A stretch of DNA of 64,000 nucleotides, from the NCBI GenBank assembly GCA_964511075.1, contig CAZEDM010000006.1:1-64000 (forward strand), given 5' to 3'. The notes below the pieces were generated by a model. It did no database searches. It was not told the origin of the DNA and worked only from the letters and a program-made list of their open reading frames with translations. Shown piece after piece: positions 17,695 to 25,637 of this stretch (its first letter is position 1; each line of letters opens with the position of its first letter). The stretch comes from CAZEDM01 sp964511075 (GTDB taxonomy: Bacteria; Zixibacteria; MSB-5A5; RBG-16-43-9). The position numbers and the translations under genes were made by a program.

Positions 17695-18567
17695 TTAACC
17701 TATCCTTTCATATACGTAATCAGCCAGATTATCGAAAGCCCAGCTTTTCTCTTTCAGGATCTTCAATTTCTTCTTAGCCTCCATTAACAGATCCTTTGCC
17801 AGAATTTTCGACTCATCCAAACCGAACACCTGGGGGTAAGTGGCTTTGGAATTAGCTTTGTCCGAGCCTGTCTTCTTACCCAGGACTTTCTCCTCTCCCA
17901 CAATGTCCAAGATATCATCCACTATCTGAAAAGCCAAGCCAAATCTCTCGCCAAAGGCAGAAAGGGCTGAAAGCTTTTTTACGTCTGCTCCTCCCAGTAT
18001 CGCTCCTGCCCTGACAGAGCCTTTTAAAAGTCTTCCCGTCTTGTGGGTATGGATATATTCCACTTCTTTCAAGGAGACTTCTCTACCCTCTGCCTCAATG
18101 TCCCTGACCTGTCCCCCGATCATCCCCTCTGTGCCTATGGCTTTTGTCACCTCTTCAACCACCAGATAATTTTTTGCCTTAAGCAACAGCTCAAAGGCTA
18201 AAGCATGTAAAGCATCCCCAGCCAGAACTGCCATTCCCTCACCGTAGACTCTATGCAGGGTGGGCTTGCCTCTTCTCAAATCGTCATCATCCATACAGGG
18301 CAAATCGTCATGAATCAAAGAGTAAGTATGAATCATCTCCAGCGCACAGGCAACCGGAAGAATTTTCTTGCCTTTTCCACCCACCGCTTCGAACGATGCC
18401 ATAGCCAGAATCGGGCGAAGCCTTTTCCCCCCAGCAAAGACAGAATATCTCATTGCCTTGTGCAGGTTTTGAGGCTCTTTGCTCTTATCCGGAAGGTATT
18501 CGTCCAGAGACTGGTCTATGAGCTTTCTTTTCCCCAGCAGATATTCTTTAAAATCCGCTTTCACCAT
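17695..18567 (-). CDS. ispA: Short-chain polyprenyl diphosphate synthase (farnesyl-PP synthase type)
   Basis: Head-to-tail condensation of isopentenyl diphosphate with allylic diphosphates. The first Asp-rich motif is DDLPCMDDDDLRRGKP, the second DDILDIVGE. Both fit the IspA group with DDxxxxD at the first site. The frame is open to 18636, but the start at 18567 (MVKADFKEYL) follows the xseB stop by one nucleotide and gives the usual length of about 290. A second candidate Met is at 18588. It lies between xseB and dxs, the classic xseB-ispA-dxs order. Product chain length (C15 or C20) is not certain. Confidence 0.93.
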   Translation of the reverse strand: MVKADFKEYLLGKRKLIDQSLDEYLPDKSKEPQNLHKAMRYSVFAGGKRLRPILAMASFEAVGGKGKKILPVACALEMIHTYSLIHDDLPCMDDDDLRRGKPTLHRVYGEGMAVLAGDALHALAFELLLKAKNYLVVEEVTKAIGTEGMIGGQVRDIEAEGREVSLKEVEYIHTHKTGRLLKGSVRAGAILGGADVKKLSALSAFGERFGLAFQIVDDILDIVGEEKVLGKKTGSDKANSKATYPQVFGLDESKILAKDLLMEAKKKLKILKEKSWAFDNLADYVYERIG

Positions 18568-18568
18568 C

Positions 18569-18835
18569 TTACGTTTCGCTCTCCTCATCTTCTCCCTCTT
18601 CCATCTCCAGAGGCTCTGTTTTAAACTCCTTTCCACTCAATTTGATTAACTTTTCCACCTTAGCCTCAGCTTCGGAGAGTTTTTTAGTGCAGAGACGGGA
18701 AAGCTCGACCCCTTCTTCGAAGAGCTTGAGCGATTCATCCAGGGATAGATCGCCGGATTCTAATTTCTGAACGATCTGTTCCAGCCTTTTTAAGGCATTC
18801 TCGAAATTGACCTTTTTTGACATTTTAATCGTCAA
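18569..18835 (-). CDS. xseB: Exodeoxyribonuclease VII small subunit
   Basis: 88 residues, mostly helical, with the family core FENALKRLEQIVQKLESGDL SLDESLKLFEEG (two halves of one helix pair) at about residues 10-41. An acidic tail (EEGEDEESET) is present. Partner of XseA in the exonuclease VII complex that degrades single-stranded DNA. It follows xseA after 89 nt that hold two hairpins and precedes ispA by one nucleotide. Confidence 0.95.
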   Translation of the reverse strand: MTIKMSKKVNFENALKRLEQIVQKLESGDLSLDESLKLFEEGVELSRLCTKKLSEAEAKVEKLIKLSGKEFKTEPLEMEEGEDEESET

Positions 18836-18836
18836 T

Positions 18837-18902
18837 GTCAGACAGTAATGTCTGACCTACCTTTTTATCAGTTAATTTCCCCGCCTTGAAGACAAGGCGG
18901 GG
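18837..18902. repeat. Two hairpins between xseA and xseB
   Basis: Inverted repeats at 18837-18856 (GTCAGACA/TGTCTGAC, loop GTAA) and 18879-18902 (CCCCGCCTTG/CAAGGCGGGG, loop AAGA). They look like REP-type palindromes. Neither has a U-run, so they probably do not terminate the operon. Confidence 0.6.
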
Positions 18903-18924
18903 AATCCATCTCACGTCTTAATTC

Positions 18925-20136
18925 TTACGTCTCACCTTCTCCTTCTATTTTCTTTACCTCTGCTTCTATCCATCCTTTAAAAAACTTAACCTCAATCTCA
19001 TCTCTCAATTTAAGTCTTCCCGCATTCCTTATTATCTCCATCTCAGGCAGTTTTCTGGTTATGGAATAACCTCTTTCCAGAACTGCCAGAGGAGAAAGCG
19101 CATTTAATTTACCCAGGATTAAAGATAAACCTTTCTTTTTATAATCAAAATATTTTTTTACCTCTTTCAAAAGGTTTTTCAAAAGCTCATCTGTTCTCTG
19201 GGCTTTCTGGGCTACCAGGTCAACTGTTTTCTTGAACCCGTAGCTTTCCTCAGCCATAATTATTCTGGATTTGTAATCATCTAACATAAACCTTTGAGTG
19301 GAGACCAGGGTCTTGAATATATTTTTAACCTCTTTTAAGACCTCGATCCTGTTTTTAACTGCCAGCTCTGCTGCAGCAGATGGTGTGGGAGCCCTTAAGT
19401 CTGCCACGAAATCCGCAATGGTAAAATCGACTTCATGTCCGACTGCGGAGATAACGGGGATTTTGGAACAGTAAATCGCCCGCGCCACAACCTCCTCATT
19501 AAAAGCCCACAAATCCTCTAAGGAACCTCCTCCCCTTCCCACGATTAACAGGTCAACTTTTTTGTATTGGTTGAAATCCTTAATCGCCCGGGCGATCTCT
19601 TCTGCCGCACCTTCACCCTGAACCCTTACCGGGTTTAAGATGATTTTTACTCCAGGGGACCTGCGGTGAATTATCTTTATTATATCCCTAATCGCCGCAC
19701 CGGTTGGAGAAGTGACCACTCCGATTGTCTCAGGATATTCCGGGATGGGCTTTTTATGAACCTCATCAAATAAACCCTCATTATATAATTTCTCTTTCAA
19801 CTGCTGAAAAGCTAATTCAAGCTCTCCGATTCCAATTGGGTGAAGACGAATGACATTTAATTGATACTGCCCGCTTTTCTCATACACCGTGATATTCCCC
19901 AGGGCATAGACCTTCATCCCGTCCTGCGGCTCAAATGCAAGCCTTTTCCCCTCCCAGCGAAAAAGAACGCACCTGATCTGGGCATTCTCGTCTTTCAGGG
20001 AGAAATACCTGTGCCCGGAGGAGTGCAGAGTATAATTGGAGATCTCCCCCTCCACCCAGATAGTGGGAAAACTCTGTTCCAGAAGATTTTTTACATCCCT
20101 GGTAATCTCCGAGACGGTGTAGATTTTAGCTTGCAT
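18925..20136 (-). CDS. xseA: Exodeoxyribonuclease VII large subunit
   Basis: Catalytic subunit of exonuclease VII. 403 residues: N-terminal OB-fold (about 1-100; WVEGEISNYTLHSSGHRYFSL), then the catalytic domain with GVVTSPTGAAIRDI, LLIVGRGGGSLEDLWAFNEE (about 195-214) and SAVGHEVDFTIADFVADLRAPTP in two blocks. The coiled-coil region and C-terminal domain follow, ending near LERGYSITRK. Complete. First gene of the xseA-xseB-ispA-dxs-nadK-recN run. Confidence 0.96.
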   Translation of the reverse strand: MQAKIYTVSEITRDVKNLLEQSFPTIWVEGEISNYTLHSSGHRYFSLKDENAQIRCVLFRWEGKRLAFEPQDGMKVYALGNITVYEKSGQYQLNVIRLHPIGIGELELAFQQLKEKLYNEGLFDEVHKKPIPEYPETIGVVTSPTGAAIRDIIKIIHRRSPGVKIILNPVRVQGEGAAEEIARAIKDFNQYKKVDLLIVGRGGGSLEDLWAFNEEVVARAIYCSKIPVISAVGHEVDFTIADFVADLRAPTPSAAAELAVKNRIEVLKEVKNIFKTLVSTQRFMLDDYKSRIIMAEESYGFKKTVDLVAQKAQRTDELLKNLLKEVKKYFDYKKKGLSLILGKLNALSPLAVLERGYSITRKLPEMEIIRNAGRLKLRDEIEVKFFKGWIEAEVKKIEGEGET

Positions 20137-20171
20137 ATATTATGAAGTACATCGTCCTCGACGATGTCCTT

Positions 20172-20456
20172 TTGGTGCGGGAATTCCAATTCCCGCACCA
20201 ACTTAAGCCCGACCTTTATGTCGGGCGATTTAGATGTAGGGACAGCCCTCGTGGCTGTCCGCTATTTTTTTCGGACAGGGACAAGCCCTGTCCCTACGAA
20301 AAACTACCTCACAGCAGATTATAAGAAGCAGATAATCTGCTTTAAAAATCTGCTTAATCTGTTCAATCAGCTGTGAATTTTCTATTCCTTGTTCATTCGG
20401 GAATTGGAATTCCCGAATGCTACTTTTTGGTGTGGGAAATCCAATTCCCTTACCAA
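20172..20456. repeat. REP-like palindrome cluster (BIME-like)
   Basis: The 335-nt gap between xseA and the methyltransferase gene holds no gene but at least six palindromes: 20172-20201 (TTGGTGCGGGAATT arms), 20207-20226 (GCCCGAC/GTCGGGC), 20236-20262 (GACAGCC/GGCTGTC), 20273-20293 (GGACAGGG/CCCTGTCC), 20394-20419 (CATTCGGGAATT arms) and 20427-20456 (imperfect copy of the first). The third and fourth are enclosed by an outer GTAGGGACAG/CTGTCCCTAC pair spanning 20236-20298, which makes a compound element. The spacer around 20300-20390 has no recognisable signal. Confidence 0.85.
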
Positions 20457-20471
20457 CGAGAAAAAATATTT

Positions 20472-21647
20472 CTAAATCACCTCTAAAATCGCACATTTCA
20501 AGTATTCCGTCTCCGGCATAGACAAAAGTATGGGGTGGTCTTTTGCCTGGGTGCGGAATTCAATCAGCCGGAGAGTCTTATGCGCATCCTTGGCTGCTGA
20601 TTTGATTATCTCCATAAAAAGGTCTTTGGACAGATTGTGTGAGCAGGAACAGGAAATCAAAATGCCGCCTCTATCCAATAACTTCAAAGCCTGAAGATTT
20701 ATCTCCTTATAACCTTTCATCCCCTCCACTAATTTGCTCTTGCTTTTTACGAAAGCCGGAGGGTCTAGCACTACCATATCGAATCTTTCATTCTTTTGAA
20801 CCAGCCCTCTCAAAACCTCAAAAACATCCCCTTTAACGAAAGCACAGAGCTTATCCACTTCATTAAGCTTGGCATTTTTTTGAGCCAGCTCCAAGCTTTT
20901 CTGAGAACCATCGCTTCCCAAAACACCTTTTGCTCCATTTTTAGCTGCGGTTATTCCCCAGGCACCGGTATAACAGAAGCAGTCTAGAACCTTTCTGTCT
21001 TTTGCATAGATCGCGCCCATAAGCCGGTTTTCCTTCTGGTCAAAGAAGAATCCTGTTTTCTGTCCTTCTTTTAAATCCGCAAAGAACTTCAAGCCAAATT
21101 CCTCGATCAAAACCGGTTTTTCCACGTCCCCCTTCATAATCCTCACACCCTGAACCAGACCTTCCAATTCCCTGAAATAAGTGTCATTACGCAAGACAAT
21201 CCGTGCAGGCGAAAACAGATTTTCGCAAGCCTGGATTATATCTTCTTCGAATTTTTCCATACCCAGGGTCAGAATCTGCAAGACCAGATTCTTCTCATAT
21301 TTATCTATTACTAACCCTGGCAGAAAATCACCTTCTGAATAGACTATCCGATAAGATGAAAGCTGGGGATAAAGCCTCTGGCGGTATTTCAAAGCCTGTT
21401 CTATCCGTCTGAAAAAGAAATCCTTGTCAACTTTCTCATCCCTCTGGTAACTCAAAACTCTTATGGCAATCAGGGAATGCCGGTTGTAATAGCCTTTCCC
21501 TAAAAAATTCCCCTTATAATCCTCAAGCTCTACAATCTCCCCTTCCCCTTTTACCTCAGAGGATTCCTCAATCTCATTGGAGAAGACCCACAGGTGCCCC
21601 TCTCTTATCCTTTTGTCCTCTTTCTTCTTCAATCTGACCTTTTCCAA
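20472..21647 (-). CDS. Class I rRNA large-subunit methyltransferase, RlmI-like (PUA domain)
   Basis: 391 residues. The N-terminal PUA-like domain starts KVRLKKKEDKRIREGHLWVF. The C-terminal SAM-dependent domain has VLDCFCYTGAWGITAAKNGA (motif I), the DMVVLDPPAF catalytic loop (motif IV) and ILISCSCSHNL. This is the layout of RlmI, the 23S rRNA m5C1962 methyltransferase; Cys in the SCSCSHN block is the usual nucleophile. The start appears to be TTG with AGGA seven nt upstream. It is separated from xseA by a REP cluster and is probably its own unit. Confidence 0.88.
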   Translation of the reverse strand: MEKVRLKKKEDKRIREGHLWVFSNEIEESSEVKGEGEIVELEDYKGNFLGKGYYNRHSLIAIRVLSYQRDEKVDKDFFFRRIEQALKYRQRLYPQLSSYRIVYSEGDFLPGLVIDKYEKNLVLQILTLGMEKFEEDIIQACENLFSPARIVLRNDTYFRELEGLVQGVRIMKGDVEKPVLIEEFGLKFFADLKEGQKTGFFFDQKENRLMGAIYAKDRKVLDCFCYTGAWGITAAKNGAKGVLGSDGSQKSLELAQKNAKLNEVDKLCAFVKGDVFEVLRGLVQKNERFDMVVLDPPAFVKSKSKLVEGMKGYKEINLQALKLLDRGGILISCSCSHNLSKDLFMEIIKSAAKDAHKTLRLIEFRTQAKDHPILLSMPETEYLKCAILEVI

Positions 21648-21701
21648 AATCTATCCTTTTCTGCTTCTACCTAAAATATTCTTCCGTTTTAGCTTTCTGT
21701 C

Positions 21702-21769
21702 TGGAGTGTAAAGCTTTAGCTTTACTTTCACTTTTGGCAAATTTGGCAAACCTAAAGGTTTGCACTCCA
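21702..21769. repeat. Compound REP-like element
   Basis: Outer inverted repeat TGGAGTG/CACTCCA encloses two hairpins: GTAAAGC-TTTA-GCTTTAC (21708-21725) and GCAAACC-TAAA-GGTTTGC (21746-21763). It has the same nested plan as 20236-20298 and 47521-47571. Located just downstream of the larC stop. Confidence 0.75.
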
Positions 21770-21786
21770 AAACTCTTCACGTCATA

Positions 21787-22965
21787 TTAGGGCGGAGTTT
21801 TCCTCGTATTGAGCCGGTAACTTCTCTCCACTTCTCTATAAACATCTTTTAATGGCAGATTATGTTTCTCCGCTATAATCTTGCAATCCTCATATTCAGG
21901 AGAAATATGAATCTTCTCCCCTTCTTTTATAATTTTAACTTTTGCCTTTCCGAACTTAGTCTTGACCACTTCTGTTTTTCGAGGAAGTTTTTTCCTCAGG
22001 TGAAACTGGGTCCTGAATCCGATGGTTCCGGTTTCCGAGAAGATAACAGAAGAAAGCTCGTTTAATTTATCAGTCCCACAGATAACCGAAAGAAGAGTCC
22101 CCGGTCTTCCTTTTTTCATAATGATTGGAGTCAGGAAAACGTCCAATGCTCCTTTTTTCATAAGCTTTTCTGTGAGATAACCCAAAATCTCAGGAGTAGT
22201 GTTATCGATATTCGCCTCCAAAACCAGAATCTCGTCCTGCTCCAGATCCTGTTCCTTCTGACCGATCATCACCCTTAATAGATTAGGAATCTCCTTCAAG
22301 TCCATAGAGCCGGCCCCGTAGCCAACCTTTTCGATTTTAAAATCCAGCCGGGGTGAGAATTCAGCTAAGGTGGTAATAATCGCCGCACCGGTAGGTGTAA
22401 CCAGTTCACCTTCTATGTCTGTGCGTCTAACCGAAACATTTTTGCACAGCTCCAGAGTAGCAGGAGCTGGAACTGGAAATTTCCCATGAGAGAATTTGAC
22501 AAAACCTCTGCTTATTGGAAGTGGTGAGCTGTAGACTTTATCTATTCTTAAAAAACTCAAAGCAATAACCACACCCACGATGTCGATAATGGCATCAACT
22601 GCCCCCACCTCGTGGAAATGAATCCTGTCTATTTTCACCCCGTGCACCAAAGACTCAGCCTGTGCCAGCTTCCGAAATATCCTTTTGGAATCATCCTTTA
22701 TCTTTTTATCTAATGAGCTTTTATCAATTATCCTGTGGATATCTTTCAGATTACGGTGTTTTTTCTCTTTCTGAGTCTTAATCTCGAATTTAGTTCCAAT
22801 GATTTCATTTTTTTTGATCTTTTTAACCCTGATTTCATATCCCTTTAAAGGTAGTTTCTTAAGCTCCTTTTTCAGAGCTTTTAACTCCAAACCAGCATCG
22901 ATCAAAGCCCCCAGAATCATATCACCGGCAATGCCGGAAAAACAGTCAAAATAAGCGATTTTCAT
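21787..22965 (-). CDS. larC: Nickel pincer cofactor biosynthesis protein LarC
   Basis: LarC inserts nickel into the pyridinium dithio-dicarboxylate pincer cofactor made by LarB and LarE (cofactor of lactate racemase LarA). About 392 residues from MKIAYFDCFSGIAGDMILGA. Further motifs are HFHEVGAVDAIIDIVG, VTPTGAAIITTL, and the C-terminal nickel-binding half with NIDNTTPEILGYL. The start at 22965 fits the family. An upstream in-frame ATG (22995) falls inside a REP palindrome and would add MPVLPNINKY. Neither start has a strong ribosome site. It is complete, so no frameshift between LarC1 and LarC2 is needed. The partner larB is upstream, with RAYT2 between. No larA or larE is in the window. Confidence 0.93.
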   Translation of the reverse strand: MKIAYFDCFSGIAGDMILGALIDAGLELKALKKELKKLPLKGYEIRVKKIKKNEIIGTKFEIKTQKEKKHRNLKDIHRIIDKSSLDKKIKDDSKRIFRKLAQAESLVHGVKIDRIHFHEVGAVDAIIDIVGVVIALSFLRIDKVYSSPLPISRGFVKFSHGKFPVPAPATLELCKNVSVRRTDIEGELVTPTGAAIITTLAEFSPRLDFKIEKVGYGAGSMDLKEIPNLLRVMIGQKEQDLEQDEILVLEANIDNTTPEILGYLTEKLMKKGALDVFLTPIIMKKGRPGTLLSVICGTDKLNELSSVIFSETGTIGFRTQFHLRKKLPRKTEVVKTKFGKAKVKIIKEGEKIHISPEYEDCKIIAEKHNLPLKDVYREVERSYRLNTRKTPP

Positions 22966-22985
22966 ATATTTATTAATATTTGGTA

Positions 22986-23044
22986 GAACAGGCATTCTGC
23001 CTGTTCCTTAGCTCTTTCAAAGAAGACAGGCTGGAAGCCTGTCT
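22986..23044. repeat. Two REP palindromes, ACAGGC family
   Basis: GAACAGGCA-TTC-TGCCTGTTC at 22986-23006 and AGACAGGCT-GGA-AGCCTGTCT at 23024-23044, between larC and RAYT2. Four more copies of this family are inside RAYT2. Confidence 0.85.
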
Positions 23045-23053
23045 CACCAAGTC

Positions 23054-23704
23054 TCAACTTTCTTTTTGTTTAGAGGCTGGTGGCACAGGCATCCTTGCCT
23101 GTGCATCATCATTTAACCAGCCTTTTACATAAAGCCATTTATATTCTTCAGGACTTCTTGCTAAACTCTTTTTTAATGAGTTATTAACAACATAACTCAT
23201 CTTCTCAAGATATTCCTTTTCATCCCTGATTATTCTATCAAAACTTTCATCCCGCCATATCATTGGTGACACAGGCATCTTGCCTATGCTTTTTAGAAGT
23301 TTAAGAATCTCTTTAGAAGAAAAGCTCTTTATGCTGTGCATAATTTCCGCCAAACTATAAAAGGAATCATTTTCTTTTTCCAAAGGCTGGATAATCAAAT
23401 GAATATGGTCCGACATAACCACACAGGCATAGAGATTGTATTTCTTACTATTGTGAAACTTGATACAATCTAGTACGATATCTCTTGCCTTCTTTGGAAG
23501 AATAACATCTGGACCGGTTCTGAAAGTAATAAAATAATAACTTCCCGGCTGTTCCCAGTGAGGTAAATTTCTTCTGTATCTTCTGAATTCCTTCACAGGC
23601 TGGAAGCCTGTAATGCCAGATTTTTTCTCCCGAGACAGGCTGGAAGCCTGTCCCACCAGGTCTTCACTTCCCTGTTTTTTTCTTTCAATATTTGTTTTCT
23701 TCAT
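23054..23704 (-). CDS. REP-associated tyrosine transposase (RAYT2) carrying its own REP palindromes
   Basis: 216 residues of the Y1/HUH transposase superfamily. The conserved core begins FRRYRRNLPHWEQPGSYYFI (about residues 41-60), with the HUH motif VMSDHIHLIIQ (about 100-110). The C-terminal segment RDEKEYLEKMSYVVNN carries the candidate catalytic Tyr. Four ACAGGC-family palindromes lie within the frame and are translated: two in the N-terminus (LVGQASSLS and ITGFQPV, residues about 16-38), one near residue 140 (GKMPVSP) and one at the C-terminus (ARMPVPP). The N- and C-terminal ones extend the protein beyond the usual core. The gene separates larB from larC, all on the minus strand. Confidence 0.88.
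   Translation of the reverse strand: MKKTNIERKKQGSEDLVGQASSLSREKKSGITGFQPVKEFRRYRRNLPHWEQPGSYYFITFRTGPDVILPKKARDIVLDCIKFHNSKKYNLYACVVMSDHIHLIIQPLEKENDSFYSLAEIMHSIKSFSSKEILKLLKSIGKMPVSPMIWRDESFDRIIRDEKEYLEKMSYVVNNSLKKSLARSPEEYKWLYVKGWLNDDAQARMPVPPASKQKES
23083..23652. repeat. Four REP palindromes inside RAYT2
   Basis: Positions are 23083-23104 (GCACAGGCA/TGCCTGTGC), 23270-23289 (imperfect, ACAGGCA/TGCCTAT), 23595-23611 (ACAGGCT/AGCCTGT) and 23634-23652 (GACAGGCT/AGCCTGTC). All keep the reading frame open. Confidence 0.85.
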
Positions 23705-23766
23705 CTATATTTCTCTTCATTCAGAACTCAGGTATTTGATGGAAAAGACATCTTGTCTGTTCTGTC

Positions 23767-24519
23767 CTACAACTGATTAATCAAGCTCGCCGCGCAGCCT
23801 GCCCCGAAGCCGTTGTCTATATTCACCACTACTATTCCAGAGGCGCAGGAGTTTAGCATTGCCAAAAGCGGTGCTATCCCGCCGAAGCTTGCCCCGTACC
23901 CAATGCTGGTAGGAACTGCGATCACCGGCTTATCCACCAGGCCGCCTACCACTGAGGGCAGCGCACCCTCCATCCCGGCAACCACTATTATCACCCTGGC
24001 TTTTTTCAGCTTATCCAGATGAGCCAGGAACCTGTGGATACCGGCTACTCCCACATCATAAAGCCTCTCTACCTTATTCCCCATAACCTCGCAGGTCAGT
24101 GCCGCCTCCTCCGCCACCGGTATATCAGAAGTTCCAGCAGAGATGACCAGTATCTTGCCCTTAGGCTTGATCTTTCCCTTGCTCTCAGGTCTTAATATAA
24201 AAATTTTCGCCTGGGGATAATACTCTGCCTCCGGAAAATTAACTTTGAGTTTTTGAAAAACCTCTTTCTCTATCCTGGTTCCCAGAACTGCCGATCCGGA
24301 CTTTTTGATTTTCCGGGCGATTTTAACTATCTGCTCGACGCTTTTCCCCTGGCCATAGATTACCTCCGGAAACCCTTTGCGCAGATGCCGGTGCAGGTCA
24401 ATCCTGGCAAACTCCAGATCCTCAAAAGGCAGGGTTTTCAAACTATCAAGTGCCTTTTGCGGCGAGATCTTCCTCTCCCTTACTCTGTTTAAAAGCTCTA
24501 ATATCTTCTGGGGATTCAT
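23767..24519 (-). CDS. larB: Nickel pincer cofactor biosynthesis protein LarB
   Basis: Carboxylates and hydrolyses nicotinic acid adenine dinucleotide at the start of pincer-cofactor synthesis. 250 residues. The C-terminal half resembles AIR carboxylase PurE: ILVISAGTSDIPVAEEAA, GVAGIHRFLAHL, VVAGMEGALPSVVGGLVDKP and TSIGYGASFGG. The N-terminal part has FPEVIYGQGKSVEQI. Length fits. It abuts the dus stop with no gap, so it is likely co-transcribed with dus; larC lies downstream past RAYT2. Confidence 0.95.
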   Translation of the reverse strand: MNPQKILELLNRVRERKISPQKALDSLKTLPFEDLEFARIDLHRHLRKGFPEVIYGQGKSVEQIVKIARKIKKSGSAVLGTRIEKEVFQKLKVNFPEAEYYPQAKIFILRPESKGKIKPKGKILVISAGTSDIPVAEEAALTCEVMGNKVERLYDVGVAGIHRFLAHLDKLKKARVIIVVAGMEGALPSVVGGLVDKPVIAVPTSIGYGASFGGIAPLLAMLNSCASGIVVVNIDNGFGAGCAASLINQL

Positions 24520-25524
24520 CTATTCCCGGACTTTGGTTTCAATCTTTTCTTTCCCAGGCGAAATGCCTGAGGAGAGATACTGCTCGAAGACATCTTTAAG
24601 CACTTCATATTTCTCCGCAGATAGAATCGATTTTCTCAACCCCGTATTGGAGGGAAGCTTCCTTATATACCAGAGCAGATGTTTTCTCATCCTCACGATC
24701 CCCCAGTATTCGCCTCTCTCCTGAATCGACAGCTGAAGATGTCTCAGGATGACCTGGATGATTTCCCCGGCTGAGGGTTCCGGCAGAAGCCTGTTATTTT
24801 TCAGATACTGATTGGCTCTCTCAAAGATCCAGGGGTTACCTAAAGCACCCCTCCCCACCATCACCCCATCACATCCGGTTGAATCTAACATCTCCTTAAC
24901 ATCCTCAGGCGAGAAGATATCCCCTGAGCCTAAAACGGTCAGGTTAACCTTTGATTTTACCTTTTGGATGAGACTCCAATCCGCCTTTCCCTTGAACATC
25001 GATTTCCCGGTCCGGGGATGAATAGTCAGGCCAACCGCTCCGCAATCTGAGGCGATCTTGGCGACCTCCTGCACCACGATATTTTTCTCATCCCAGCCGC
25101 TTCTGATCTTCAGGCTTACAGGAAGATTCACCGAGCTAACCACCGAGGACAGGATCCTTTCCAGAAGTTTTAAATCTTTTAAAACCGCCGCACCCCCGTT
25201 TTTTTGAGTAACTTTCTTCACCGGACAGGCGAAGTTAAGGTCTATAACATCCGGATCTAACTTCTCTACCAGCTTTGCTGCTTGAGCCAATCTTTCCGGC
25301 TCTGAGCCGTAAAGCTGTATCCCTATCGGCCTTTCCTCCGGTTTGAAATAAAGCAGCCTCAGGGTATTGGTATTCTGGCGGACTAGCCCTTCCGCAGAGA
25401 TCATCTCCGTATAAGTCAAGGCCGCTCCGAAGCTGCGGGCTAAGATTCTAAAGGGTGAGTCAGCCACCCCTGCCATCGGAGCTAAAATCACTCTGCCAGA
25501 AAGACTTAAGTTTCCTAAGTTCAT
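24520..25524 (-). CDS. dusB: tRNA-dihydrouridine synthase
   Basis: FMN enzyme reducing uridine in the tRNA D-loop. 334 residues. The TIM barrel starts VILAPMAGVADSPFRIL. The active-site block is DLNFACPVKKVTQKNGGAAVL (about residues 95-115) with the catalytic Cys. VSLKIRSGWDE and VMVGRGALGNPWIF follow. The DusB assignment is by overall similarity; the exact tRNA position is not certain. Immediately followed by larB. Confidence 0.92.
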   Translation of the reverse strand: MNLGNLSLSGRVILAPMAGVADSPFRILARSFGAALTYTEMISAEGLVRQNTNTLRLLYFKPEERPIGIQLYGSEPERLAQAAKLVEKLDPDVIDLNFACPVKKVTQKNGGAAVLKDLKLLERILSSVVSSVNLPVSLKIRSGWDEKNIVVQEVAKIASDCGAVGLTIHPRTGKSMFKGKADWSLIQKVKSKVNLTVLGSGDIFSPEDVKEMLDSTGCDGVMVGRGALGNPWIFERANQYLKNNRLLPEPSAGEIIQVILRHLQLSIQERGEYWGIVRMRKHLLWYIRKLPSNTGLRKSILSAEKYEVLKDVFEQYLSSGISPGKEKIETKVRE

Positions 25525-25637
25525 GACGACAATATAATTGAATAAGACTCATAGGCAAGTCTTTTTTGGTAAAGAGCATCTGCAAAAGTATTGACAAATA
25601 GGCTTGGACATATTTTTTAAGCAAAAGGAGGAATCCT

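Noticed and set aside
20142..20496. Short frames between xseA and the methyltransferase gene
   Set aside because: They are readings of a palindrome cluster in several frames.
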